This document shows, piece by piece, positions 1-7,448 of a DNA stretch of 50,015 nucleotides. Position numbers and translations under genes: made by a program. The stretch is taken from positions 1 through 50,015 of the forward strand of contig CACXPT010000005.1 in NCBI GenBank assembly GCA_902769585.1, in the 5' to 3' direction. The stretch's first letter is position 1, and the number at the start of each line of letters is the position of its first letter. The notes beneath the pieces are model-generated. The model was not told the DNA's origin. It was given only the letters and a program-made list of their open reading frames with translations, and did no database searches. Source of the stretch: an uncultured bacterium. Lineage in GTDB: Bacteria > Verrucomicrobiota > Kiritimatiellia > RFP12 > UBA1067.

Positions 1-944
1 TAGTCCACGCCGTTCAGCTCGCGGCGGATGGACTGGATCATCCAGAGGCCCATGATGTTCTTGAGGAAGCGGAAGCGGTACCACGCGCCGCCTTCGTTCG
101 TGAAGTTCGCGGCCTTCGCCTCGGGAGTGGTGATCGGCTCGGAGTTCTCCACGCCAAGGAGCGACCATGTGCCGCTGGAGATGTAGACGGCCTGGTCATC
201 GCGCGCGGGGACGGCGAGGAACGCGCTTCCGGTGTCGTGCGTGGCGGGCAGGACGACCTGCGCGTCGAAGCCCACCTCGGCCTGCACGGCCGGCGTCAGT
301 CCGCCAAGCGGCGTGCCGGGCATATCGAGCTTGCCGAAGATGCGGCGCGGAAGGCCGAGCTTGTCGATCACTTCCCAGTCCCAGTCCTTGGAGCGCGCGT
401 TGACGAGGTTGCCCGTGGTGGCGTTCGTGTACTCGTTCGCCATCTTGCCCGTGAGGACGAAGTTCAGGTACTCCGGCACCATGAGCATGCGCTGCGCCTT
501 CTCGATCTGCTCGGGGTGCTCCTTCTTGAGCGCCGCGAGCTGGTAGATGGTGTTGAAGAGCATCTTCTGGATGCCGCAGCGGGCGTAGAGCTCGTCGGCG
601 GAGATCGCCGCATCCACGAGCGCGTCCGCGCCTTCCGTGCGCGCGTCGCGGTAGGCGACCATGTCCGAGCAGGGCAAGCCCTGCTCGTCTAGGAGAACGA
701 AGTCGACGCCCCAGGTGTCGATGCCGATGGTGGACGGCACCTTGCCTGCGTCCTTGCACGCCTTCAGTCCGGCGATGACGGCGCGTGAGAGCGCCGCCAT
801 GTCCCAGCAGTCGTGCCCGTCCTTGCGGATCTGCGAGTTGTCGAAGCGATACATCTCCTCGAGGACGATCTTGCCGTCCTCGACGTGTCCCAGGATGTGG
901 CGTCCCGACGACGCCCCGATGTCGATTGCGAGAAAGTAGTTCAT
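1..944 (-). CDS. rhaB: Rhamnulokinase, partial (C-terminus off the left edge)
   Basis: Phosphorylates L-rhamnulose to L-rhamnulose-1-phosphate in cytoplasmic rhamnose catabolism. The minus-strand frame opens with MNYFLAIDIGASSGRHILG, the N-terminal phosphate-binding motif of the FGGY kinase fold, followed by STIGIDTWGVDFVLLD and LPATHDTGSAFLAVP, all typical of RhaB. About 314 of the usual 480-490 residues are visible; the frame is still open at base 1. The ATG at 944 is preceded by GGAG about 9 nt upstream. It lies 34 bp behind the RsmI gene in the same direction, so it may share that transcript. The substrate fits the glycan-degrading genes elsewhere in the window. Confidence 0.93.
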   Translation of the reverse strand, partial: MNYFLAIDIGASSGRHILGHVEDGKIVLEEMYRFDNSQIRKDGHDCWDMAALSRAVIAGLKACKDAGKVPSTIGIDTWGVDFVLLDEQGLPCSDMVAYRDARTEGADALVDAAISADELYARCGIQKMLFNTIYQLAALKKEHPEQIEKAQRMLMVPEYLNFVLTGKMANEYTNATTGNLVNARSKDWDWEVIDKLGLPRRIFGKLDMPGTPLGGLTPAVQAEVGFDAQVVLPATHDTGSAFLAVPARDDQAVYISSGTWSLLGVENSEPITTPEAKAANFTNEGGAWYRFRFLKNIMGLWMIQSIRRELNGVD

Positions 945-978
945 TCTATTCGTCTCCGTTTGTGTTGCCGATAGTTTA

Positions 979-1695
979 TCAGTTTTCAGGCGGCGTGGTC
1001 AACGGCCGCGCGAACTTGGGGTTGTTGCCTGCGATGACAAAGGCCACCTCGCCCTTCACCTTGGCGTCCTTGAACTTTGCCGCCAGATCCGAGAGGTACC
1101 CCCGCTCCACGCGCTCGTGCAGCTTGGTGAGCTCGATGCAGACCGCCGCCTCGCGGTCGCCAAGCACCTCGAACGCCGCCTGAAGGGTGGCGCCTATCCG
1201 GAACGGGCTCTCGTATCCGATGAGGGTGTGCTCCTTGTCTGCATCCTCCGCGAACCAGTTGCGGAGCGCGCCAGGGCCGCGCGGCGGAAAGCCGCGGAAG
1301 GTGAACGAGCTGGTGGAGAGTCCGCTCATCACGAGCGCCACGTTCACCGCGCTCGCTCCGGGAATCACCTCGAACGGCACGTTTTCCCGTGCGCACTTGC
1401 GCACAAGACGGTAGCCCGGGTCGGAGATCGCGGGGTAGCCGCCGTCAGAGGCAAGCACCGCCTCGCGGCCGGCGCGTACCGCCGCCACAACGGTCTCCGC
1501 CACGCGATCCTCGTTGCCCTGCCTGTAGCTTATCATCTCAGGGCGCGGGATGCCGAGGTGCGCAAGCAGCTGCCATGTGCGGCGCGTATCCTCGCACGCG
1601 ATAAGCGAGGCGTTGCGAAACGCCTCCGCCGCGCGCGGACTCAGGTCGCCAAGGTTGCCGATCGGCGTCGCCACCACATGCAGCATCGCGTTCAC
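979..1695 (-). CDS. rsmI: 16S rRNA 2'-O-ribose methyltransferase RsmI-like (short form)
   Basis: SAM-dependent methylase of the tetrapyrrole-methylase fold; RsmI modifies C1402 of 16S rRNA. Family motifs seen are VVATPIGNLGDLSPRA, CEDTRRTWQLLAHLG, an SDGGYPAISDPG loop (SDAGTP(L/G)ISDPG in classical RsmI) and IPGASAVNVALVMSGL. I chose the GTG at 1695: it forms a 4-nt GTGA overlap with the upstream mgtC-like stop and has GGAGAG 8 nt before it; ATG 1686 is the alternative. The product is about 238 aa, 40-50 residues shorter than E. coli RsmI, with the C-terminal extension missing. The frame ends in a double stop, TGATAA. The shortness and altered SDAG motif leave open a paralogous methylase. Confidence 0.8.
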   Translation of the reverse strand: MNAMLHVVATPIGNLGDLSPRAAEAFRNASLIACEDTRRTWQLLAHLGIPRPEMISYRQGNEDRVAETVVAAVRAGREAVLASDGGYPAISDPGYRLVRKCARENVPFEVIPGASAVNVALVMSGLSTSSFTFRGFPPRGPGALRNWFAEDADKEHTLIGYESPFRIGATLQAAFEVLGDREAAVCIELTKLHERVERGYLSDLAAKFKDAKVKGEVAFVIAGNNPKFARPLTTPPEN

Positions 1696-2147
1696 GACGG
1701 ATTCCTCTCCTTCCGTCGGCGGAAATGGATCAGACCGAAAAGCTCCAGGCCGATGAGCGACAGCACTGTGGCCGAGATCGCGATCACGTACAATCCGCCA
1801 GCCGAGGCCATGCCGATGCCCGCCGCCACCCACATGCCGGCTGCGGTGGTGAGGCCGTGGATGACGTGCTTCTGCACGAGGATCGTGCCCGCGCCGAGGA
1901 AACCGATGCCGCTCACGATCTGCGCCGCAACGCGCGCCGCGTCGGCCGTGTGCGTTCCAGCCACGGCGGGATCCATGAACCCGTACTGCGAAACGATCAT
2001 CAGGAGCGCGCTGCCGAGCGCCACGAGGAAGTGCGTGCGCGTGCCGGCCGTCTTCGCGCGGTACTCACGTTCTGCGCCGATCAGCGCACCCAGCGCGCCT
2101 GCAAGGACGATCCGTCCCACTAGCTCAAGCGTCAATCGGAGATCCAT
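1692..2147 (-). CDS. MgtC/SapB family inner-membrane protein
   Basis: A 151-aa membrane protein with the MgtC/SapB core: four hydrophobic segments (about residues 8-24, 42-56, 80-95, 100-125) and the conserved ALGALIGAEREYRAKTAGTR stretch followed by HFLVALGSALLMI. In characterised members MgtC modulates the F1Fo ATPase and Mg2+ or acid-stress physiology; that role is known for the family, not shown here. It lacks the cytoplasmic C-terminal ACT-like domain of Salmonella MgtC and is a minimal form. GGAGG precedes ATG 2147. It overlaps rsmI by 4 nt and follows the DUF1080 gene by 23 bp, so translational coupling is likely. Confidence 0.85.
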   Translation of the reverse strand: MDLRLTLELVGRIVLAGALGALIGAEREYRAKTAGTRTHFLVALGSALLMIVSQYGFMDPAVAGTHTADAARVAAQIVSGIGFLGAGTILVQKHVIHGLTTAAGMWVAAGIGMASAGGLYVIAISATVLSLIGLELFGLIHFRRRKERNPS

Positions 2148-2170
2148 GCCTCAAGCCTCCTGCCGCGCGA

Positions 2171-2956
2171 CTACTTTCCGAGCGGCTCCAGCACGATGCG
2201 ACGGAACTCGCAGCCATACCCTTCGCTCTGGATCTGGATGCGGCCCTCCGTAGGCGAAAGCCCCGTGAGGCGCAGGAGAGGCACGCCGTTCAGAATGTGC
2301 GCCGCCGTGTCGCCGCGGCACTCCAGCACGGCAGTGTTCCACTCGCCGTAAGGGCGCTCCGGCGGCGTGATCTTCTCGTCGGCGGCGTTTCGCCACTCCG
2401 GACGGTCCACGCGGCTGTTCACGCGGCCGGCGTTCTTGAGGGACAGGCGTTCGCCGCCCGGAGTCCACCGGCGCGTCTTCGGATTGTCGACCTCGGCGGT
2501 CGCCAGGTAGTCGGGGCCGGCCTTGCCGCCGTCCGACACGACCACGATTAGGTCGCCCGTCTTGCCGATTATGAGGTTGTACTCGAACGACTTCATCCAG
2601 ATGCCGTGCCAGGCGCCGTCCTCGCCGTGCGAATGGTAGAGAATGCCGCTGTCTGGCGCCTTGTTGCCGGGCGCGTCCGGCGCTCCTTCCGTGAAGCGGT
2701 ACTCCACCGTGAGCCGGTAGTCGCGCCACTCCTTCTCGGTGGTGATGCAGCCGAGCTCCGACCCCGAGATGCGCAGCACGCCGTTCGTCACCGTGAACAC
2801 GCCGCGAGGGTCGCTGCGGCCGCGTCCCTTCAGGAACACGTACCAGTTGGAGAGGTCCTTGCCGTTGAAGAGCTCGATGCGCTCTGTCGGGGTCTCTGCG
2901 GCGATGACGGACATGCCCAGGCATGCCGCGAGGATTCCTGCTGTGATCTTCTTCAT
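2171..2956 (-). CDS. Secreted DUF1080 (3-keto-disaccharide hydrolase-like) protein
   Basis: A 261-aa exported protein. Residues 1-20 are a signal peptide ending ...GMSVIAA. The rest is one DUF1080 domain, a concanavalin-like beta-sandwich: IELFNGKDLSNWYVFLKGRG, then SGILYHSHGEDGAWHGIW and RIQIQSEGYGCEFRRI near the C-terminus. Family members bind or hydrolyse sugars and are greatly expanded in PVC bacteria; some hydrolyse 3-keto-glycosides. Its ATG at 2956 overlaps the Lnt stop by 4 nt, so it is co-translated with an envelope gene although its own role is probably glycan processing. The exact substrate cannot be told from sequence. Confidence 0.88.
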   Translation of the reverse strand: MKKITAGILAACLGMSVIAAETPTERIELFNGKDLSNWYVFLKGRGRSDPRGVFTVTNGVLRISGSELGCITTEKEWRDYRLTVEYRFTEGAPDAPGNKAPDSGILYHSHGEDGAWHGIWMKSFEYNLIIGKTGDLIVVVSDGGKAGPDYLATAEVDNPKTRRWTPGGERLSLKNAGRVNSRVDRPEWRNAADEKITPPERPYGEWNTAVLECRGDTAAHILNGVPLLRLTGLSPTEGRIQIQSEGYGCEFRRIVLEPLGK

Positions 2957-4569
2957 GGTATTTCCTTTCTTGGAATGACGAAAACGAACGGAAGCGCGAT
3001 GGCGAAGAGCGCCAGAAGCGGCCAGTCGCCGACGCGCGAATAAGGGGTCAAGGCTGGCGACGCAGGCACCTGCACTGTCTCCACCATCGTGCCCGGCGCG
3101 TCGACGAGCGTCTTGCCGTCGCCGTCAGAGAGCCAGCGCGCGCGCCCTGTGCCGTCGATGACGCCGGTCACGCCGGAGTTGCCCACGCGGATGACCGGCA
3201 GGCCGGTCTCGATGGCCCGCAGCACGGCCTGCGACGCATGCTGCACGGCCTCGTTCGAGAGCGAGAACCAGCTGTCGTTCGTTATGAGCACGATCGCCTG
3301 CGCCCCCAGGCGCGCGGCGGCGCGAGAGAGTGTAGGATCGGTATCCTCGTAGCAGATGATCGGGGCAAGCGCAACGGACCGGGACTCTGGCGCATCCCGC
3401 CCATGGATTGTCAATCTGAACACCTTGGCCTCTCCCGGCCAGAGCGACACGCCGATGGGCGAAAGCTTCTGCAGGGCTGGAATCCACTTGTCGAACGGGA
3501 TGTACTCGCCGAACGGCACCAGATGCTGCTTGGCGTAGAGCTGCACCGCGTTCGTGCCTGAGTAGAGTGCGGCGGCGTTGTGGTAGCGTCCATCCTCCAC
3601 CCAGTCGCCCCCGGCGAGCAAGGCGGCGCCGCCTAGCATTTCCGAGAAATGGGCAGCGGCGAGACGCGCTCGCTCGCCATCGACCCGCCCGAACTCGGAC
3701 ATGCCGCTCTCGCCCCACACGACCAGATCGGGACGCGCGACGGCGGCAACCTCGAGAAGCTGCCCGTATGCCTCGTATGGATTCTCGCGCTGGCGGCCCG
3801 CTGAAAATATGCACGGCGCGTTCCGCTGGACAAGCGCCACGCGCAAAAGTTGAGAGTTGGGAGTTGAGAGTCGAGGGTTGCCTGGCTGAGACAGCCAGAA
3901 CACAAGCAGTATCACCGCCAGCGGCACAGCCGTCTCCGCACTGCGGATCAATTGCCTTCTCCACTTTCCACAATTCGCGGTCTCGGCGGGCCCGGCACCC
4001 CTCCTCATCCCCGCAATCACCCTGCAGGCGAGCGTGGCGAACACTCCGTTCAACAGCACCACGAGAGCGCTCACCAGATAGACGCCGCCCAGCCGCGCAG
4101 GCGTCGCCAGCGACGGCACCTGCCCCACAGCCGTGCCGAGAAAGTTCCAGGCGAAGCCAGTGAAGAGAGTTGCCCTCATCCATTCGCATCCGGCCCAAAG
4201 GATCGGTTCCGCCAAGAGGCCCCAACGTCTCCAGCGCCGCCACACGCGCGCCGTCATCCAGCCGTAAAGCGCGAAGTAGCCCGCGCACGCCGCCGCAAGC
4301 CCGGCCCATCCCAGCACCACGAGCGGCCACGGACCGTTGTTCTTGATGATCGCCGGCATCCAGGAGAGCGTGCCGAACCAGAACAGGAATCCGCCAACGA
4401 ACCACAGCAGCGCCGAACGCTTCGGCGAGCACAGGCGCGCCACGACCAGAAGAGGCACGAGGGCGAAGGCGACGTTCGCCGTCTCGCCAAGCGGCGGAAA
4501 CGCCGCCCACAGCAGCAAGGCGCTCAGCGCCGCCGGCATGAATATGGCTACCTTCTTCATTGCCGTCAT
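2953..4569 (-). CDS. lnt: Apolipoprotein N-acyltransferase
   Basis: Adds the third acyl chain to lipoproteins in the inner membrane, indicating a Gram-negative envelope. The N-terminal half (to about residue 230) holds several membrane helices; the C-terminal half is a nitrilase-fold domain with the expected catalytic Glu, Lys and Cys in VVWGESGMSEFG, LYAKQHLVPFGEYIP and IICYEDTDPTLSR, and one more helix at the end. I use ATG 4569, which forms an ATGA overlap with the transporter stop; an open frame continues upstream but is antisense-like in composition. Length 538 aa, near the family norm. Four 7-base repeats (3852-3879) encode NPRLSTPNSQ at the junction between the membrane part and the nitrilase domain. 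Confidence 0.93.
   Translation of the reverse strand: MTAMKKVAIFMPAALSALLLWAAFPPLGETANVAFALVPLLVVARLCSPKRSALLWFVGGFLFWFGTLSWMPAIIKNNGPWPLVVLGWAGLAAACAGYFALYGWMTARVWRRWRRWGLLAEPILWAGCEWMRATLFTGFAWNFLGTAVGQVPSLATPARLGGVYLVSALVVLLNGVFATLACRVIAGMRRGAGPAETANCGKWRRQLIRSAETAVPLAVILLVFWLSQPGNPRLSTPNSQLLRVALVQRNAPCIFSAGRQRENPYEAYGQLLEVAAVARPDLVVWGESGMSEFGRVDGERARLAAAHFSEMLGGAALLAGGDWVEDGRYHNAAALYSGTNAVQLYAKQHLVPFGEYIPFDKWIPALQKLSPIGVSLWPGEAKVFRLTIHGRDAPESRSVALAPIICYEDTDPTLSRAAARLGAQAIVLITNDSWFSLSNEAVQHASQAVLRAIETGLPVIRVGNSGVTGVIDGTGRARWLSDGDGKTLVDAPGTMVETVQVPASPALTPYSRVGDWPLLALFAIALPFVFVIPRKEIP
3852..3879 (-). repeat. Four tandem 7-mers inside lnt
   Basis: On the coding (minus) strand the order is AACCCTC, GACTCTC, AACTCCC, AACTCTC. 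They translate in frame as part of NPRLSTPNSQ in the linker between the last N-terminal membrane helix and the nitrilase domain of Lnt. Same 7-base periodicity as the arrays in glnS and the GH2 gene at 28.4 kb. Confidence 0.8.
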
Positions 4570-5549
4570 TTTACCATATCCCTCGGACGCCTGCGACTCC
4601 ACCAGTTGGCCAGCACCGATCCGGAGAAGTTCATCCAGATGGAGAACACGTTCGCGGGAAGCGCCGCCACCGGGCTGTTCAGCACGCTCACAGAGAGAGC
4701 GCCGGCCATGCCGCCGTTCTGCATTCCCACCTCGATCGCCACCGTGCGGGCCTCCGCCTCGCCCATGTGCGCGAACCGCCCTACAAGCCGCGTCAGCCAA
4801 TAGCCGCTAACGTAGCCGATCGTGTTGTGCACAACCGCCGCCACGACAATCGCAAGGCCGGCGGACGCGAAGGTGTCGCGGCTAGGCGCGGTCAGGGCCA
4901 GGATCGTGAAGCAGATGCCTGTCATCGAAAGCACGGACAGCACGCGGTCGCACAGCGCCTTGTGGGCTTCAAACTGCCGCTTCAAGAGCCTGTGCACGAG
5001 CGCGCCGGCCGCTATGGGCACAATCACCACCTTGAGGATCTCGACCATCATGCTCGCGGCGTCGATCTCCACGAAGCAGCCAGCCAGCACCTTCATCGCG
5101 AGCGGTGTCACGAACGGCGAGAGCAGCGTGGAGCAGCAGGTCATGGTCACCGACAGCGCCACGTCCGCCTTGGCGAGGAACGCGATCACGTTGGATGCAG
5201 TGCCGCCCGCCACGGAACCCACGAGCACGCAACCCGCCGCCAGCTCGCCAGAGAAGCCAAACCCCTTGGCCAGCAGGAATCCTACGAGCGGCATGACGAG
5301 GAACTGCAGGAACACGCCAGTAGCCACGGCCCATGGACGTTTCGCCACGCGAAGGAAGTCGTCTGGAGAGAGCGTCGTGCCCATCCCGAACATTATGATC
5401 TGTATGGCCGGAACGACGAGGGTGATCAGCTTGACGCCTCCCCATTCCTTGAACGCGGACGGGAACGCGAACGCCACGGCCGCGCACGCGAGGATGGCGA
5501 GCCCGAACGCCTGACCCCTCAGGAACGATACCACATGCCGGAAACCCAT
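4566..5549 (-). CDS. Bile acid:sodium symporter (BASS) family transporter
   Basis: A 327-aa polytopic inner-membrane protein. The BASS/SBF pattern is visible: IQIIMFGMGTTLSPDDF, FLQFLVMPLVGFLLAKGF, LVGSVAGGTASNVIAFLAKAD (the conserved crossover-helix GGTASN region) and LSVTMTCCSTLLSPFVTPL. Family members move organic anions with Na+; many bacterial ones carry pantoate, keto acids or other carboxylates rather than bile acids, so the substrate is unknown. GGAG lies about 10 nt before ATG 5549. The stop overlaps lnt by 4 nt and the small membrane protein is 31 bp upstream, placing it inside the minus-strand envelope operon. Confidence 0.9.
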   Translation of the reverse strand: MGFRHVVSFLRGQAFGLAILACAAVAFAFPSAFKEWGGVKLITLVVPAIQIIMFGMGTTLSPDDFLRVAKRPWAVATGVFLQFLVMPLVGFLLAKGFGFSGELAAGCVLVGSVAGGTASNVIAFLAKADVALSVTMTCCSTLLSPFVTPLAMKVLAGCFVEIDAASMMVEILKVVIVPIAAGALVHRLLKRQFEAHKALCDRVLSVLSMTGICFTILALTAPSRDTFASAGLAIVVAAVVHNTIGYVSGYWLTRLVGRFAHMGEAEARTVAIEVGMQNGGMAGALSVSVLNSPVAALPANVFSIWMNFSGSVLANWWSRRRPRDMVK

Positions 5550-5580
5550 GACAAATCAACTCCGATTCAAGAAAATGAAC

Positions 5581-5802
5581 TCACGCGCCCCACACCGCCA
5601 CCGCGAAAGCAAGCACGACGAGCAGGAACGCGAATGTCCGCCTTAGGCGCGACACCGGTTGCGGACTGGCTGACGGACCGCCCGTAACGCGGCGTATGCC
5701 GCGCAAGGCAAGCGGGAGTCCGTTGCGGTTCCTCAACAGCGCCGCTGCGATGGCCAGCAGCGCTATCACGAGCACAAAGCGATACTGTAGCAGCGTGCTC
5801 AC
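5581..5802 (-). CDS. Small two-helix membrane protein, unknown
   Basis: A 73-aa protein with two predicted membrane helices (about residues 7-23 and 55-72) separated by a basic, Arg-rich loop. I do not recognise the family. The start is a GTG in a 4-nt GTGA overlap with the stop of the upstream His/Gly-rich gene, which is the main support for it being real; no strong Shine-Dalgarno is seen, as expected for coupled translation. It could be an accessory subunit for a neighbouring membrane protein, but nothing in the sequence shows this. Confidence 0.6.
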   Translation of the reverse strand: MSTLLQYRFVLVIALLAIAAALLRNRNGLPLALRGIRRVTGGPSASPQPVSRLRRTFAFLLVVLAFAVAVWGA

Positions 5803-6188
5803 CAGTACCAGCGACGATATACCCGCGGGTACACTACAGGCGCGGGAGACACGACCACCGGCGCCGGTGCCACCACGGCAGGTGCCGCATACGTCGTGGG
5901 ATATACCGCAGGAGCGGAATAGACCGTTGGCGTGGAATAGACCACCGGCGGCGGCGCGACGACATTATGCACGAGAGCAGCAGTTGCCGCCGACGCCCCC
6001 ACTATGCCGGCAGCCAAGCCTAGCCCACGGTAGCCGTGACAATGGTGATATCCGTACCCGCCGTAGTACCTTGGTCCGTGCCACCCGCCATGATGCCCCC
6101 ATCCGCCGTGATGCCTCGGCCCGAAGCCGTGCGCAAACACACATGAAGCCGCCATGATGGCAACAATTGCAAAAATGATCTTTCTCAT
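5799..6188 (-). CDS. Secreted His/Gly/Tyr-rich low-complexity protein
   Basis: A 129-aa product. Residues 1-19 (MRKIIFAIVAIMAASCVFA) are a signal peptide. The mature protein starts with a His/Gly/Trp/Tyr-rich block (HGFGPRHHGGWGHHGGWHG...), then a short Gly/Ala helix, then a Pro/Val/Tyr-rich tail ending RVYRRWYW. I chose ATG 6188 because GGAGG lies 8 nt upstream; ATG 6194 is too close to it. The His-rich block suggests metal binding or surface interaction, an inference only. It overlaps the next gene by 4 nt. No family recognised. Confidence 0.7.
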   Translation of the reverse strand: MRKIIFAIVAIMAASCVFAHGFGPRHHGGWGHHGGWHGPRYYGGYGYHHCHGYRGLGLAAGIVGASAATAALVHNVVAPPPVVYSTPTVYSAPAVYPTTYAAPAVVAPAPVVVSPAPVVYPRVYRRWYW

Positions 6189-6281
6189 GTCCATGACCTC
6201 CGCTTCTTTCTGGTTTTCGGTTGGCGTCAATTTTAACGCATATTCGCCGCCGCGTCAACCGCCTATCGCACAAACGTTCCG

Positions 6282-6611
6282 TCACAGCTGCGCGACCTGG
6301 AACGCCTCCAGTTCCAGCGGCTCCGCAAGGCCGATGATGTCCAGAACTATCTCTCCTTCGTCCACAAACGCCACATCGTCTTGCTGGTCTATTTCGTACG
6401 GCTGTATGACAGTCCGCTGCATCCCGAACTGCCAGATTCCGCCGCCAAGAAGCAAGGCCAATCCGGCCGCCGCCGCCAGCCAACGCGTCCGGCGCCAACG
6501 CCGACGGGCGGCCGCCTCAATCCGGATTGCCGCCAGAATGCGCGCGTCCGCCGCTTCCGGCGTATCTTCGTCAAGAGACTCTCTCAACATCTTCTCGATC
6601 TGTTCGTTCAT
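6282..6611 (-). CDS. Probable anti-sigma factor (single-pass membrane protein)
   Basis: A 109-aa protein: charged helical N-terminal region (MNEQIEKMLRESLDED...), a run of Arg, one membrane helix at about residues 45-61 (WLAAAAGLALLLGGGIW), then an acidic periplasmic tail. This is the layout of a small membrane-tethered anti-sigma factor, and it sits downstream of an ECF sigma gene on the same strand, which is the main evidence. No zinc-binding HxxxCxxC is present, so it is not a ZAS-type anti-sigma. A strong AGGAGAGG precedes ATG 6611. Unusually, 245 bp of structured repeat DNA separates it from the sigma gene. Confidence 0.6.
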   Translation of the reverse strand: MNEQIEKMLRESLDEDTPEAADARILAAIRIEAAARRRWRRTRWLAAAAGLALLLGGGIWQFGMQRTVIQPYEIDQQDDVAFVDEGEIVLDIIGLAEPLELEAFQVAQL

Positions 6612-6856
6612 AACGTTCCTCTCCTCGACCCTTGCCTAAAAGTTCTTTTGAAAACAACAGAAACAACTTGTAAAAACAACCTCTTCTTTCTCGCCGCGCA
6701 ACCGCGCGGCGCTTTTGAAACCGGGCGCAGTTGCGCCCGGATAGCAAAAGTTGTTTTTACCAGTTGTCATGGTTGTTTCCCTTTCAACGAAAATTATCCC
6801 TTTTACATTCCCGTGCGCAGCGCGGGCGGCTGGCTACCCGCTAATCTTTTAACCTT
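6612..6856. repeat. Non-coding composite repeat region between sigma and anti-sigma genes
   Basis: No gene is seen here. An imperfect inverted repeat has arms at about 6651-6680 and 6747-6780 (shared core GTTGTTTTTAC.AGTTGT). Between the arms lie two perfect hairpins: GCCGCGC-AACC-GCGCGGC (about 6693-6710) and CCGGGCGCA-GT-TGCGCCCGG (6721-6740). At 6790-6844 is a module that recurs at 30.89-30.94 kb (CCGTGCGCARCGC...GGCTA), followed by the octamer array at 6846. It may act as a terminator or attenuator between sigma and anti-sigma, or be a small non-autonomous repeat element. Confidence 0.7.
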
Positions 6857-6877
6857 TTAACCCTTTAACCTTTCAAC
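6846..6877. repeat. Four tandem octamers spanning the end of the sigma gene
   Basis: CTTTTAAC, CTTTTAAC, CCTTTAAC, CTTTCAAC on the plus strand. The array covers the last codons and stop codon of the sigma factor gene (stop 6857-6859), so the C-terminal residues of the sigma factor are encoded by repeat sequence. Confidence 0.8.
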
Positions 6878-7444
6878 CGCTTTCCGCAGCTTCTTGACGG
6901 CGAGGTTCATCCTGCCCAGCACTGTCCCGAGAGGCAGCCCCAGCATCTCTGCGATCTCCCGAAACTCCAGCTCTCCGTTGATCCGCAGCAGCACCACTTC
7001 CCGCAGCCGGACGGAAAGTTCGCTGATCGCCGTGCGCAGGAACGTCCGCCGCTCCGTATCCTCCATCCTGGCGAGGGCCGTGACGGCCGCGCCATCCGCC
7101 ACCTGATCCAGACGCGTCTCAGCGTCAGCATCTTCGCCTAGCGGTTCGTCGAGCAGAGGCGCGGCCATGCATTTCCGCGCCCGGTCGGCGGCCGTGTTGC
7201 GCACGATCCGCCAAAGCCACGCCTTGAAGTTTCCGATCGCATATCCGCCGATGCCCCTTATGGCCTTGAGCCAGACCTCCTGATACATATCCTCGGCCTC
7301 CGCGCGGTCGGGAGCCATACGGAGCAGCCATGCGAACACAGGCTTCCGGTATCGGCCGAACAGCGCCTCCATGGCCGAGCCGTCTCCGGCCCTGAAGGCG
7401 CCGATCAGGTCGTCGTCGCTCCGCATGTCGGCGGGCGGCGTCAT
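6857..7444 (-). CDS. ECF-type RNA polymerase sigma factor
   Basis: A 195-aa sigma-70 family group IV protein. Region 2 is visible as DDDLIGAFRAGDGSAMEALF ... AEDMYQEVWLKAIRGIGGY ... FKAWLWRIVRNTAADRARK. Region 4 is RLREVVLLRINGELEFREIA plus the helix-turn-helix EMLGLPLGTVLGRMNLAVKKL. Starts at ATG 7444, with AGGA about 8 nt upstream and only 4 bp after the Spy/CnrX-like gene. The longer upstream frame is antisense-like. The arrangement periplasmic sensor-like protein, sigma, membrane protein resembles CnrYXH-type envelope or metal-stress modules, so control by a membrane anti-sigma is likely. Its regulon is unknown. Confidence 0.92.
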   Translation of the reverse strand: MTPPADMRSDDDLIGAFRAGDGSAMEALFGRYRKPVFAWLLRMAPDRAEAEDMYQEVWLKAIRGIGGYAIGNFKAWLWRIVRNTAADRARKCMAAPLLDEPLGEDADAETRLDQVADGAAVTALARMEDTERRTFLRTAISELSVRLREVVLLRINGELEFREIAEMLGLPLGTVLGRMNLAVKKLRKAVERLKG

Positions 7445-7448
7445 GCGG

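Noticed and set aside
6721..6740. Perfect hairpin considered as a stand-alone rho-independent terminator of the sigma gene
   Set aside because: No T run follows on the minus strand, and it lies inside a larger inverted repeat, so it is described as part of the composite element.
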